Shown: positions 52,160 to 60,649 of the stretch, in pieces | Layout of the letters: the number at the start of each line of letters is the position of its first letter | Position numbering within the stretch: position 1 is the first letter of the stretch | Source: Alkalicoccus luteus | GTDB lineage: Bacteria > Bacillota > Bacilli > Bacillales > Salisediminibacteriaceae | Assembly: GCA_052061695.1 (NCBI GenBank) | Contig: JBPZEY010000010.1 | Direction: 5' to 3' (one strand) | Length of the DNA: 64,000 bases | Translations under genes and position numbers: made by a program | Notes under the pieces: generated by a model | What the model was told of the DNA's origin: nothing | The model's input: only the letters and a program-made list of their open reading frames with translations | Databases searched by the model: none

Positions 52160-54013
52160 ATGAAGCCACTGCTTCGATTTATGACATGCGGAAGTGTAGA
52201 CGATGGAAAATCAACTCTGATCGGCCATATGCTGTATGCTGCTAAATTGATATACGCAGATCAGGAAAAAGCATTGGAGCTCGACAGTAAAGTAGGGAGC
52301 CGGGGCGGTAAAATAGACTATTCACTGCTTTTGGATGGCTTAACCGCAGAAAGGGAACAGGGTATTACCATCGACGTTGCTTATCGATATTTCACGAGCG
52401 ATCATCGTTCATTTATAGCCGCAGATACTCCGGGTCATGAAGAATATACACGTAATATGGCAGTCGGGGCGTCCCATTCCGACTTGGCAGTTTTGCTTGT
52501 TGACGCATCCAAAGGGGTTCAAAGCCAAACAAAGCGTCATTTACGCATTTGCAGCTTAATGGGCATCAAACATATTGCGGCAGCTGTAAACAAAATGGAT
52601 TTACTCGCTTATGATAAAGAGCAATGGTGCGTTATTGAATCAGAATTAAATCATATGGCAAAGGAGTTTGAATTAAAGACATTTCAAGTGATTCCGGTAT
52701 CAGCAGCAGAAGGAGATAACATTCTGGATTGGTCGAAAAACATGCCGTGGTACTCAGGGCCCGCATTGCTTCCTTACTTAGAACAAGTAGAAATAGATAC
52801 AGAGGAATTTGAACAGCCGTTTTATATGCCTGTTCAAAGAGTAAGCAGACCAAATCAGCATTATCGTGGCTATCAAGGTCAAATAGAAGGAGGCATGCTG
52901 CGTGTTGGGGATACCATTTACAGTCTTCCGAGTCGTGAAAAAGCGATAGTGAAATCATTAAAATCTGCTGGCCGAGAAACAACGGAACTCAAGAATGGAA
53001 TGGCTGCAAGCATTGAATTAGACAGAAACGTCGACGTATCCCGGGGGTGTGTCCTGACAACAGATAAATTACTGCCTGTGACCTCCAAATTGAAGGTGGA
53101 TATTATCTGGATGGATGAAAAGCCACTTATTCCCGGCCGAAACTATATGATGAAAATAGGTACTCAGCAAGCACCTGCTTCTGTCGTAAAGATCTATCAT
53201 CAAACGGATATAAACAGCGGCGAGCTTCAACCGGCTGTTGAGGGCAGAAAAAATGAGGTCATTACGTGTGATATTGCGCTCAGTTCATCCGTTGCAGCGG
53301 ATCGTTTCTCTCTTCGTAAAGAGGTTGGAAGCTTTATTTTAATTGATCGTTTATCTGGTATGACCGCCGGCGCTGGAGTGGTTCAGGAGCCAAAAACTAG
53401 TTCGGCTGATATCACCTGGCACGAGACTTCCGTCACACATGAACATCGTGCAGCATTAAAGGGGCAAAATCCGGCAGTCATTTGGCTGACGGGTTTGTCT
53501 GGATCTGGTAAATCGAGTGTTGCCAACAGATTGGAAGAGATGCTTCATGCGGCAGGCCGGCATTCCATGCTGCTTGATGGAGACAATGTCCGGCACGGTC
53601 TGAATCGTGACCTTCATTTTACAGAGGCTGACCGAGCAGAAAATATCCGACGAATTGCTGAAACAGCTAAATTGATGTGTGATGCAGGGCTGATTACCAT
53701 TGTTTCATTTATTTCTCCTTTCCGTGAAGATCGTGAACAGGCGAGAGCCATTATTGGGGAAAGTCGTTTTAGGGAAGTTTATATCAGCACGCCTCTTCAT
53801 ATTTGTGAACAACGGGACCCAAAAGGTCTGTATGTGAAAGCGAGACAAGGCGAGATTGAAGCCTTCACTGGAGTGACGAGCCCGTATGAAGCACCCGAAT
53901 CGCCAGATTTAACGATTGATACATCATCAATGACGATACAGGACGCAGCAGAGTTGATTTACACAGATATAGATCAAATACAGCGAAGCGAGGGGAAAGC
54001 GAATGATAAATAA
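52160..54013 (+). CDS. cysNC: Fused sulfate adenylyltransferase subunit 1 / APS kinase (CysN-CysC, NodQ type)
   Basis: The 617-residue protein has a CysN GTPase domain (about 1-420: CGSVDDGKSTLIGHML, DTPGHEEYTRNM, VNKMDL, an EF-Tu-like beta barrel) and a C-terminal APS kinase domain (about 430-610: LTGLSGSGKSSVANRLE, LLDGDNVRHGLNRDL, SPFREDREQAR). It converts APS on to PAPS, the sulfate donor. Overlaps the sulfotransferase gene by 11 bases. Confidence 0.96.
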   Translation: MKPLLRFMTCGSVDDGKSTLIGHMLYAAKLIYADQEKALELDSKVGSRGGKIDYSLLLDGLTAEREQGITIDVAYRYFTSDHRSFIAADTPGHEEYTRNMAVGASHSDLAVLLVDASKGVQSQTKRHLRICSLMGIKHIAAAVNKMDLLAYDKEQWCVIESELNHMAKEFELKTFQVIPVSAAEGDNILDWSKNMPWYSGPALLPYLEQVEIDTEEFEQPFYMPVQRVSRPNQHYRGYQGQIEGGMLRVGDTIYSLPSREKAIVKSLKSAGRETTELKNGMAASIELDRNVDVSRGCVLTTDKLLPVTSKLKVDIIWMDEKPLIPGRNYMMKIGTQQAPASVVKIYHQTDINSGELQPAVEGRKNEVITCDIALSSSVAADRFSLRKEVGSFILIDRLSGMTAGAGVVQEPKTSSADITWHETSVTHEHRAALKGQNPAVIWLTGLSGSGKSSVANRLEEMLHAAGRHSMLLDGDNVRHGLNRDLHFTEADRAENIRRIAETAKLMCDAGLITIVSFISPFREDREQARAIIGESRFREVYISTPLHICEQRDPKGLYVKARQGEIEAFTGVTSPYEAPESPDLTIDTSSMTIQDAAELIYTDIDQIQRSEGKANDK

Positions 54014-54845
54014 ATGGCGATATTTCACTGACACTTATGTAAACAGCAGTAATTTAGTTTTAGTTCATCAGATGGGAAAAGTGGGGTCCACCTCCCTGAC
54101 GGTCTCGTTGAAGGAGCAGGGCATGCTGCCTATCCATATTCACAGCTTTTACACCCCTCTCTCGACAGAGATGTATCAGGCTTATAAATCCATCTCCTAC
54201 TATCGCAGTCCTTCTTACCGCTTTCGCTACTACTGGCGCCACAAACTCGTTCACCAGTTGTTGCAAAAAAGGAAAAAACTTAAAATCATCTCATTGGTAC
54301 GTGAGCCCGTTTCGCGGAATATATCGATGTATTTTCACGCCTTTCAAGTTCCTTTAATGGACTTAAATAAGGAAAAAGATAACCGGAAAGAATCAAACAC
54401 AAACATGCAGGCACTTCAAAACGACTTTTTAAACAGGTTCAATCATACGTACGGTATATCGTGGTTTCATAAAGAGTTTTATAAGGCTTGGGGAATCGAT
54501 GTATATGAATATCCATTTGATCAAGAAAAGGGCTATGGAATAATCGAAACGGAGCAGGCTGATGTCTTAATGATTCAAATGGAGAAACTGAATTCATTAG
54601 AAAATGAAATCGCAGCATTTTTAGAGATAGAATCATTTACGCTTAAAAACGAAAATATGGGTTCGAAAAAGTGGTATCATGCAGTGTATAAAGAATTTAA
54701 AGAAACACTGTCGCTTGACAGCCGGTACGTAGAGGCTCTTTATGATTCTGAATTCATGCATCATTTTTACAGCCGTGCTGACCGAATGAGACTTAAAGAG
54801 CGGTATACAGGTGAAGCGGAGTATGAAAAAACCGTTAACGGCTGA
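54003..54845 (+). CDS. PAPS-dependent sulfotransferase
   Basis: A 280-residue protein with the 5'-phosphosulfate-binding loop HQMGKVGSTSL (Lys26 to Thr30) near the N-terminus and the 3'-phosphate-binding segment SLVREPVSRNISMYFH (Arg100, Ser104). It resembles the putative capsular-polysaccharide sulfotransferase-like group. No membrane segment is seen. Translational coupling to cysNC strongly suggests it uses the PAPS made by it. The acceptor is unknown; a polysaccharide or lipid-linked sugar is inference from the flippase next door. Confidence 0.88.
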   Translation: MINKWRYFTDTYVNSSNLVLVHQMGKVGSTSLTVSLKEQGMLPIHIHSFYTPLSTEMYQAYKSISYYRSPSYRFRYYWRHKLVHQLLQKRKKLKIISLVREPVSRNISMYFHAFQVPLMDLNKEKDNRKESNTNMQALQNDFLNRFNHTYGISWFHKEFYKAWGIDVYEYPFDQEKGYGIIETEQADVLMIQMEKLNSLENEIAAFLEIESFTLKNENMGSKKWYHAVYKEFKETLSLDSRYVEALYDSEFMHHFYSRADRMRLKERYTGEAEYEKTVNG

Positions 54846-54873
54846 AAGATAAAGATGTGAAAGGTCGTTTGTT

Positions 54874-56391
54874 ATGAAAAAGGCTGTCATTCTACTCATG
54901 CTTCTTACTATTTTTTCGAAAGTAATTGGATTTCTGCGTGATGTGACACTTGCTTACTTTTACGGAGCTTCAGGAGTCAGTGATGCCTATCTAATTGCTT
55001 TGACAGTGCCGGTAGTGTTGTTCGGTGTGGTAGCTAAGGGGATTTCTACAGGCTATATCCCTATGTACAGTCGAATTGAACAACGTTTGGGGCAACAAGG
55101 TGCCATTATTTTTACCAATAATTTAATTAATGTGCTGCTGCTGTTTTGTGCTGTACTTATACTATCAGGGATAGTTTTTGCGGAACAAATTGTTATTGTA
55201 TTTGCTTCCGGATTTGAAGGGGCAACGCTTGAGCTGGCTGTTGAGCTGACAAGAATCACCTTGTTTGGTATTTTGTTTACCGTATTTATCCGTATTTTAA
55301 GTGCATACTTAAATTACCAGAAATTATTTGCTGTTCCTAATTTGCTGGGAATTCCAATGAGTCTGACCGTAATCGCCTCCATCATGCTGAGTGCGGCACG
55401 GGAGGAGCCGGTGTTGCTCGCATATGGGTTTACCGCAGGGTTGGCTTTACAATGGGTGATATTGCTAATTTTTTCCAAGTTCAAGAAATTTATTTGGCGT
55501 CCGGTCTTAAACGTGAAGGATCAGGATCTAAAGAACATGCTGCTCCTTGCAGGGCCGGTAATAATAGGCTCTTCGGTGCATCAAATAAATAAGCTCGTAG
55601 ACCGGACTCTCGCTTCTCAAGTAGCAGTCGGAGGAGTATCTGCACTAAACTATGCTCATACGCTGACAAATTTCGTACACGGCGTATTTGTTATCTCTAT
55701 TACAACAGTCATGTTTCCATCTGTTTCCAAGATGGCCTCCAAAGGAAGCATGAATCAGTTTCGCTATACGCTCCATCAATCGATGACTGGGGTCATGATG
55801 CTTACTGTCCCAGCCGCAGCTGGCGTCCTTGTTCTCTCAGAGCCTATAGTAAGACTGCTCTTTGGTCGAGGGGCATTTGACAGCACAGCCGTTATGATGA
55901 CTTCCGGGGCCTTCTTCTTCTATGCGTTTGGAATGGTCGGTACAGGACTAAGAGTGGTCCTCTCACAAGGATTCTACGCCCTTCAGGATACTAGGACACC
56001 AATGATTAACGCGGCTGTCTCAATGGGATTAAATATCGTGTTAAATTTTATGCTCGCTCCTCTTATGGGGATTAGCGGCTTAGCGCTCGCTTCCAGTATC
56101 TCAGCTCTATTTTGTGCATGCCTTCTGTTTATACAAATTAGAAGTCGAACAGGTCCGCTCCCTTACAAGTTGTTCATCGCATCCTTATCTAAAATTATAA
56201 GTGCTTCTGCAGTAATGGCTGCGGCCGCATTTATGCTGTACACATATGTCTTATCTGGATTATCATTGATGGCAGCACTGCTTATCACGGTTGGAGCAGG
56301 GGCAGTCCTCTATTTTTCTATCCTGCTTATGTTAAAAGAAGACGTCTTGCTGCGGGGAATCCTGCAGTTGAAACAAAAAATCAAGCGTTAA
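54874..56391 (+). CDS. murJ: MurJ/MviN-type lipid-linked oligosaccharide flippase
   Basis: The 505-residue polytopic MOP-superfamily protein has the MviN features FSKVIGFLRDVTLAYFYGAS, SDAYLIALTVP, GISTGYIPMYSRI and LLFGRGAFDSTAV, with about 13-14 membrane segments. MurJ flips lipid II; paralogues in polysaccharide clusters flip other undecaprenyl-linked glycans. It lies 28 bases after the sulfotransferase gene on the same strand. A specific role in moving a sulfated precursor is inferred from this context. Confidence 0.9.
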   Translation: MKKAVILLMLLTIFSKVIGFLRDVTLAYFYGASGVSDAYLIALTVPVVLFGVVAKGISTGYIPMYSRIEQRLGQQGAIIFTNNLINVLLLFCAVLILSGIVFAEQIVIVFASGFEGATLELAVELTRITLFGILFTVFIRILSAYLNYQKLFAVPNLLGIPMSLTVIASIMLSAAREEPVLLAYGFTAGLALQWVILLIFSKFKKFIWRPVLNVKDQDLKNMLLLAGPVIIGSSVHQINKLVDRTLASQVAVGGVSALNYAHTLTNFVHGVFVISITTVMFPSVSKMASKGSMNQFRYTLHQSMTGVMMLTVPAAAGVLVLSEPIVRLLFGRGAFDSTAVMMTSGAFFFYAFGMVGTGLRVVLSQGFYALQDTRTPMINAAVSMGLNIVLNFMLAPLMGISGLALASSISALFCACLLFIQIRSRTGPLPYKLFIASLSKIISASAVMAAAAFMLYTYVLSGLSLMAALLITVGAGAVLYFSILLMLKEDVLLRGILQLKQKIKR

Positions 56392-56410
56392 CCCGTAAAT
56401 ATGCTTAGAA

Positions 56411-56457
56411 AAAAAGCGGGCTTCCCATTCGTAAAGGGGAGCACCGCTCTTTTTTTC
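56411..56457. terminator. Bidirectional terminator between the flippase and ATP-grasp genes
   Basis: Stem agcgg..cttccc / gggga..ccgct bordered by A and T runs on both sides. Confidence 0.9.
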
Positions 56458-56501
56458 GTAAGTCTCATTCCATTTGTATGGTCGAAAAGTTCATCAAAGA
56501 T

Positions 56502-57527
56502 TCAGGTAGAGGTTTCTTCATCTTTAAGAAAAAATTGATCCCGAAAACGTATCATTCTCGTGTTCCACTGAGGAGAAACAACAGGACGTTCATGCAGCAC
56601 CTCGTATTGAAGTACAAGCTCCGGAAAATTAACACCTGCACCCAAGCTCATAACTTGGCTTCCACAAAAGCGAGGGTTAACATCCGTTAACTTAAATTCG
56701 CCATCTTTCTCAATGAATTGTAAATTCATGAATCCGGTAGTAATCAACGATTTCGCCGTGATGGAAGCGGCTTCAATTAGTTTCGGATGAAAAACGACTT
56801 TGCCATCCAAAACAATTCCGCTTGAAACCCCAGTACGCTCTCTGCTTACGGCTGCGATTACCTCATGATGAAATAAATAAATATCAACACTAAACTCGAT
56901 TCCCGGCAGATACTCCATCACGAGTTCCCCGCCGTTATGATCGATTCGTGTAAAATCCTCCATGGCAACAAATTGCTTATTCCCGTTAGAGATTTCCTCC
57001 AGATACCGCTTTTTTGAAGTTAGCAGTGCAAATCCTACTGCACCGTGACTGGCTGCAGCTTTAGAGACAACAACTTCATCATTTGAGAACTGATCAGTTA
57101 AAATAGTGTTTAGTTCATTTGATGAAGAAAAAGGTGCATATCGAGGAACATAAACAGCAGCTTCCGATTTTTCCAGTAGTTGATAAACAGCAGTTTTATT
57201 AATTAGCGAATGGATCACATCACTTGTCGGAGTAGCAACGATACAACTAAGCTGATGACGCAGTTCAGCATAAATTGTTATTTCCTCATGCAGACATGGA
57301 AAAAGAAGAGCGGCATTATATTCCTCGACCAGTTCAATTATGCGTGTTTCATAGGAGGACCGGTCATATACAGATGGGATTTGTTGAAAAGTATCGCAAA
57401 ATGGCAGGCCGCTGTTCACTTCTCGGCGATCCAAGCCAATAATGCGTACGTCTTGTCTTTTACGCAAGCCCTGCATCACCCCTTGCGCAGTTGGGCCTCC
57501 TATACCTGTTACTATTATGTTTATCAT
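56502..57527 (-). CDS. ATP-grasp ligase, carbamoyl-phosphate-synthase-like
   Basis: The 341-residue ATP-grasp enzyme starts with an N-terminal Rossmann-like pre-ATP-grasp domain (MINIIVTGIGGPTAQGVMQG), continues with VVSKAAASHGAVGF, the ATP-binding GGELVMEYLPGIEFSVDIYLF and the metal-binding end FKLTDVNPRFCGSQ (Asn and Glu/Asp ligands). These enzymes join a carboxylate to an amine or thiol through an acyl phosphate. It faces the sulfation genes; AT-richness is similar, so it probably belongs to the same island. Confidence 0.88.
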   Translation of the reverse strand: MINIIVTGIGGPTAQGVMQGLRKRQDVRIIGLDRREVNSGLPFCDTFQQIPSVYDRSSYETRIIELVEEYNAALLFPCLHEEITIYAELRHQLSCIVATPTSDVIHSLINKTAVYQLLEKSEAAVYVPRYAPFSSSNELNTILTDQFSNDEVVVSKAAASHGAVGFALLTSKKRYLEEISNGNKQFVAMEDFTRIDHNGGELVMEYLPGIEFSVDIYLFHHEVIAAVSRERTGVSSGIVLDGKVVFHPKLIEAASITAKSLITTGFMNLQFIEKDGEFKLTDVNPRFCGSQVMSLGAGVNFPELVLQYEVLHERPVVSPQWNTRMIRFRDQFFLKDEETST

Positions 57528-57805
57528 GTTGTTAGAACACTCCTGCTATTAAATATGTAGAAACTCGTTTCGTAATCTGTATTATACGTAAAAGTAATGA
57601 AAATTACCAAAGAATTTTGATAAATAAAACGTGTAAAAGTCTATTTAAGGTAACGAGATCCAAAATAAAATTTGTGGTTAAGCATCTGCTTTCTTCGGCT
57701 TGAAATAGAGTACTAAAGAAGGTTCTGGTAAAGGACAGCAAAAATAAGATACATTCTGCCAGCTTGAGGTTTATATATTTAAAGCAAATTAATAAATTGG
57801 TGAAT
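57528..57805. other. AT-rich region with no gene, includes left arm of a long inverted repeat
   Basis: No coding frame recognised. aagcatctgctt at 57680-57691 is the exact reverse complement of 57869-57880, which lies in the gene remnant at 57806. The rest shows nothing notable. Confidence 0.4.
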
Positions 57806-57940
57806 TCATTTTTTGAAGGCTTCTAGTAATACCAGTGGAGTAAACGCTGGTTCAACATATTCACGGATAAGCAGATGCTTCTTCGTTACCTGCTTAGTAG
57901 TAATAAAAGAATTATCGTTTAAGCTGTGTAAATAGTCTCG
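57806..57940 (-). pseudogene. Possible C-terminal gene remnant
   Basis: A 44-codon frame without start (RDYLHSLNDNSFITTKQ, KKHLLIREYVEPAFTPLVLL, EAFKK stop) looks like the end of a real protein and is flanked by non-coding AT-rich sequence. It may be a decayed gene of the sulfation island. Family unknown. Confidence 0.3.
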
Positions 57941-57995
57941 TTAGCTTACGCTGAAAATCAGATGAGCGATGACAGCAGGGAGAGTACATAGGATT

Positions 57996-58031
57996 AAAAA
58001 GGAGCGCCCAACAATTAGTTGGGCGCTCCTA
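57996..58031 (-). terminator. Terminator of the (p)ppGpp synthetase gene
   Basis: Stem ggagcgcccaac / gttgggcgctcc with a T run on the minus strand, directly after the stop codon. Confidence 0.93.
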
Positions 58032-58034
58032 TGT

Positions 58035-58784
58035 TTAAGACAGCGTTTCGTCGTCGTCCTGCTTCAAAAACGCTTCAGGGAGACGCAGGCGGTTATCCTT
58101 TAAAATAAGCTCAAATACGCCTTCAGGATCTTCTTCCTTGTCCTTCAGCTCTTTCATTTCCAAATGCAGCTTTTCCATTTTACGATCAAGTGCAGCGGCA
58201 GAATCGGCGGCCTCTTTTAGCTCAGCCCGAAGTCTCGCCGGAACATCACGGTCGTATTTGTAGAAGATTTTATGCTCCAGGCTCGCCCAGAAATCCATGG
58301 CGATCGTGCGGATCTGAATTTCCACACAAACATGCTCTACCCGGTCGGACATGAAGACAGGGATGCGTACGAGCAGATGCAGGCTCTGGTAACCGCTTTT
58401 TTTCGGCTCTTTGATGTAGTCCCGTACTTCAAGCACGTCGAGATCCTTCTGCTGCTGAAGCATGCGGCTGATTTCGTAGATATCCGACTGAAATGAACAG
58501 ATGACACGTACGCCGGCAATGTCCTGAATGTTTTCACGCATGGAGCTTAAGTTAATCGGCAGGTGTTTCCGGTGCAGCTTCTCGACGATGCTCTCCGGAC
58601 TTTTCAGGCGGGAATTCACGTGTTCAATGGGATTATAGTCGTTCATGTAGTGAAATTCCTGCTGCAGAATTTCGATTTTCGTAACAATCTCATCCAAGGC
58701 AAATTGATACGTCATCATAAAACGCGTCAGTTCTTCTTTCATTCGCTTCAGCTGGTGCAAATTCAGTGATGGTACTTCGGCCAT
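58035..58784 (-). CDS. ywaC: Small alarmone synthetase (YwaC/RelP-type GTP pyrophosphokinase)
   Basis: The 249-residue protein is a single RelA/SpoT synthetase domain without hydrolase or regulatory parts. Motifs: DIAGVRVICSFQSDIYEI, KEPKKSGYQSLHLLVRIPVF, VCVEIQIRTIAMDFWASLEHKIFYKY. It makes (p)ppGpp or pGpp from ATP and GTP/GDP/GMP. The start at 58784 is set by aaaggaggggtcagatt. tataat lies at 58820-58815, and a perfect Rex box lies 32 bases further upstream, which would connect alarmone synthesis to the NADH state. Confidence 0.92.
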   Translation of the reverse strand: MAEVPSLNLHQLKRMKEELTRFMMTYQFALDEIVTKIEILQQEFHYMNDYNPIEHVNSRLKSPESIVEKLHRKHLPINLSSMRENIQDIAGVRVICSFQSDIYEISRMLQQQKDLDVLEVRDYIKEPKKSGYQSLHLLVRIPVFMSDRVEHVCVEIQIRTIAMDFWASLEHKIFYKYDRDVPARLRAELKEAADSAAALDRKMEKLHLEMKELKDKEEDPEGVFELILKDNRLRLPEAFLKQDDDETLS

Positions 58785-58851
58785 AATCTGACCCCTCCTT
58801 TGCGTTCTGCCTCTATTATATAGCATGAAGCAAGCTGTGAATGTGGAACTT

Positions 58852-58869
58852 TTGTGAAATAAATCACAA
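58852..58869. promoter_or_regulatory. Rex operator between the alarmone synthetase and lipase genes
   Basis: ttgtgaaataaatcacaa has both Rex half-sites TTGTGA and TCACAA perfect with a six-base AT spacer. It lies 67 bases before the synthetase and 174 before the lipase, so it could serve either or both. Confidence 0.8.
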
Positions 58870-58915
58870 AGGCAGCTTGCAGGAATGTCACAGAATCTCA
58901 CAGGAGCAGGGAGGT

Positions 58916-59036
58916 CTTTCCTCTGAACATCTTGGGAAGAGGGTCACAGTGGCAGGGAATAACAGCCCTGCCTCGAACTCTTAGGGAGCCGAAAGGCAAA
59001 TACGGGCGGGTCGATCCGCCTCCAGAGAGGGAAGGT
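58916..59036 (+). promoter_or_regulatory. Highly structured 5' leader of the secreted lipase gene
   Basis: Four hairpins occur in a row: cctct/agagg near 58919-58946; ggcaggg/ccctgcc at 58953-58973; gcc-gaaa-ggc at 58987-58996; ggcgg/ccgcc at 59005-59020. An outer ctct/agag pairing may enclose the last two. This could be a riboswitch or mRNA stabiliser. It matches no riboswitch consensus I know (c-di-GMP, c-di-AMP, glycine and SAM considered). Confidence 0.4.
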
Positions 59037-59043
59037 TGAGAAG

Positions 59044-60576
59044 ATGCGTATCTTATTGCTTTTGCTTGCTGCTATGCTGCTCATGCCATTTCAGACGGTT
59101 TCTGCCGGAGAATTCAAGGGAGGCGGTGGTGACTTGACACCGGGGACCATTACATACGGCGACCCGCCGGCCCAGGTGGATCCGGCGAAGCCTGTGCTCG
59201 TATTTGTGCAGGGACTGACGAACGATTCCACGACCTGGTATGACGGAAATTCGATGTACGATACTGCCAGAGAGGCCGGCTATGAGACCGTATTTGTGGA
59301 GCTCCATGATTCTGGCGGAGAGCCGAAAAGCTATTGGGATAACGGTGCGATGCTGGCAGGTCAGCTTGATGACATTTCCGCGCATTTTAACGGGAAAGAG
59401 ATCGTAGTGGTCGGCTACAGCAAGGGCGGTGTCGATACCCAAGTAGCACTGATTCATGAAGGAAGGCATTCGCTCGTCTCGGACGTGATCACGATCGGAT
59501 CGCCGCACGATGGATCGGAGCTCGCTGATTTAGCGAACAGCACCTCGCTCGGCTGGCTCGCTGATTTAATTGGGCAGAACAGTGAAGGCACGCAAAGTCT
59601 GCAGACGGGTGTCATGAATCATTTCCGCTCCATCACCGATTCCAGGCCGGAAGTGCAGCAAAACCGCTACTTTACACTCGCAGGTGACCGAACCGGTCCT
59701 ATTTTCAGCAGCTATTGGTTTGGCAGCGGCTTTATTTCCGGACCGAGTGACGGCGTTGTATCCGTTGAAAGTGCGACATTGCCTTACGGAACGATGCTTA
59801 GTGTAGGAAACTGGAATCACGGGGAAGTGCATCAGGGAGAAAATGCGTTTCCGTTCATGCAAAGCGTCCTGACAGGTCAGGCAGGAGCCGCTTCTCTGAT
59901 GGAAGCGGCAGCGGAGGATTCCCTGTCTACACTTGTAAAAGGAGGACAGCAGGACGGGGAAGCGACGGAAACGATGGTCATTGAACAGGAAGCAGACAGT
60001 GTCTCCTTCAGCTGGATGAGCATGGAGCCGCTTGCCGAGCTGGAGCTCGTTAAGCCGGATGGCTCTGTTGACGTCGTGCAGGTGGAAGCAGAGGAAGACG
60101 AAACACCGTTCTTTAAAGGCGCCTATCATCATCTCGTTGACCTGGAGAACCCGGCGGCAGGGGAATGGACGGTTCGGGCAGACGATAACGGTTCACAAGC
60201 CTACGGTCTCGTCGCCCAGTTTGAATCGGAGCTGAACGACCAGCTGCACGTGCGCGCGGAAGACAATAACCGCTCGTTCCGGGCAGAGTCTGATTTTCCA
60301 GCTGTAAACCGGGCTGGTCGCGAAGCACTGGAAGTAAACGCAGACATCCGCTTTACGCCGGGTGAGCCGGGTGCGGGCCGTGCATTTGGTCAGGCTGTCA
60401 GTGAATACCGCCAGCAGGCAAGAGGGCAGGCCCCTGACCGGATTGCTGTCGGCAGCCGGGGGGCAGGAGTGTACAACGCAGTCGTCCGTGTCAGCGGACA
60501 TGCTCCGTCCGGCACAGCATTTGAACGATCAGCTGTCCGATCGGTCTTTACCGATGAGGATGGACAGTCCTATTAA
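59044..60576 (+). CDS. Secreted alpha/beta hydrolase, lipase-like, with C-terminal beta domain
   Basis: The 510-residue protein has a signal peptide (about residues 1-21, ending TVSAGEF), a lipase domain with oxyanion strand VLVFVQGLTNDSTTW, nucleophile in VVGYSKGGVDTQ and DVITIGSPHDGSELADLA, and a C-terminal half (from about 310) with beta-sandwich character (AGEWTVRADDNGSQAYGLVA), acidic throughout. It probably acts outside the cell on esters or lipids. The ribosome binding site is agagagggaaggttgaga. Confidence 0.85.
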   Translation: MRILLLLLAAMLLMPFQTVSAGEFKGGGGDLTPGTITYGDPPAQVDPAKPVLVFVQGLTNDSTTWYDGNSMYDTAREAGYETVFVELHDSGGEPKSYWDNGAMLAGQLDDISAHFNGKEIVVVGYSKGGVDTQVALIHEGRHSLVSDVITIGSPHDGSELADLANSTSLGWLADLIGQNSEGTQSLQTGVMNHFRSITDSRPEVQQNRYFTLAGDRTGPIFSSYWFGSGFISGPSDGVVSVESATLPYGTMLSVGNWNHGEVHQGENAFPFMQSVLTGQAGAASLMEAAAEDSLSTLVKGGQQDGEATETMVIEQEADSVSFSWMSMEPLAELELVKPDGSVDVVQVEAEEDETPFFKGAYHHLVDLENPAAGEWTVRADDNGSQAYGLVAQFESELNDQLHVRAEDNNRSFRAESDFPAVNRAGREALEVNADIRFTPGEPGAGRAFGQAVSEYRQQARGQAPDRIAVGSRGAGVYNAVVRVSGHAPSGTAFERSAVRSVFTDEDGQSY

Positions 60577-60582
60577 CGAAAA

Positions 60583-60618
60583 AACCAGCACCGCGGGAGA
60601 ACATTCCCGGGTGCTGGT
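60583..60618 (+). terminator. Terminator of the lipase gene
   Basis: Stem accagcacc.cggga / tcccg.ggtgctggt with T-rich tail; also between convergent genes. Confidence 0.88.
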
Positions 60619-60649
60619 TGTCGTTTGCATTCTTTACCGTTCGGCTCCT

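Noticed and set aside
58916..59036. c-di-AMP, c-di-GMP or glycine riboswitch before the lipase gene
   Set aside because: Hairpins are present but the invariant bases of these aptamers are not; kept as an unassigned leader.
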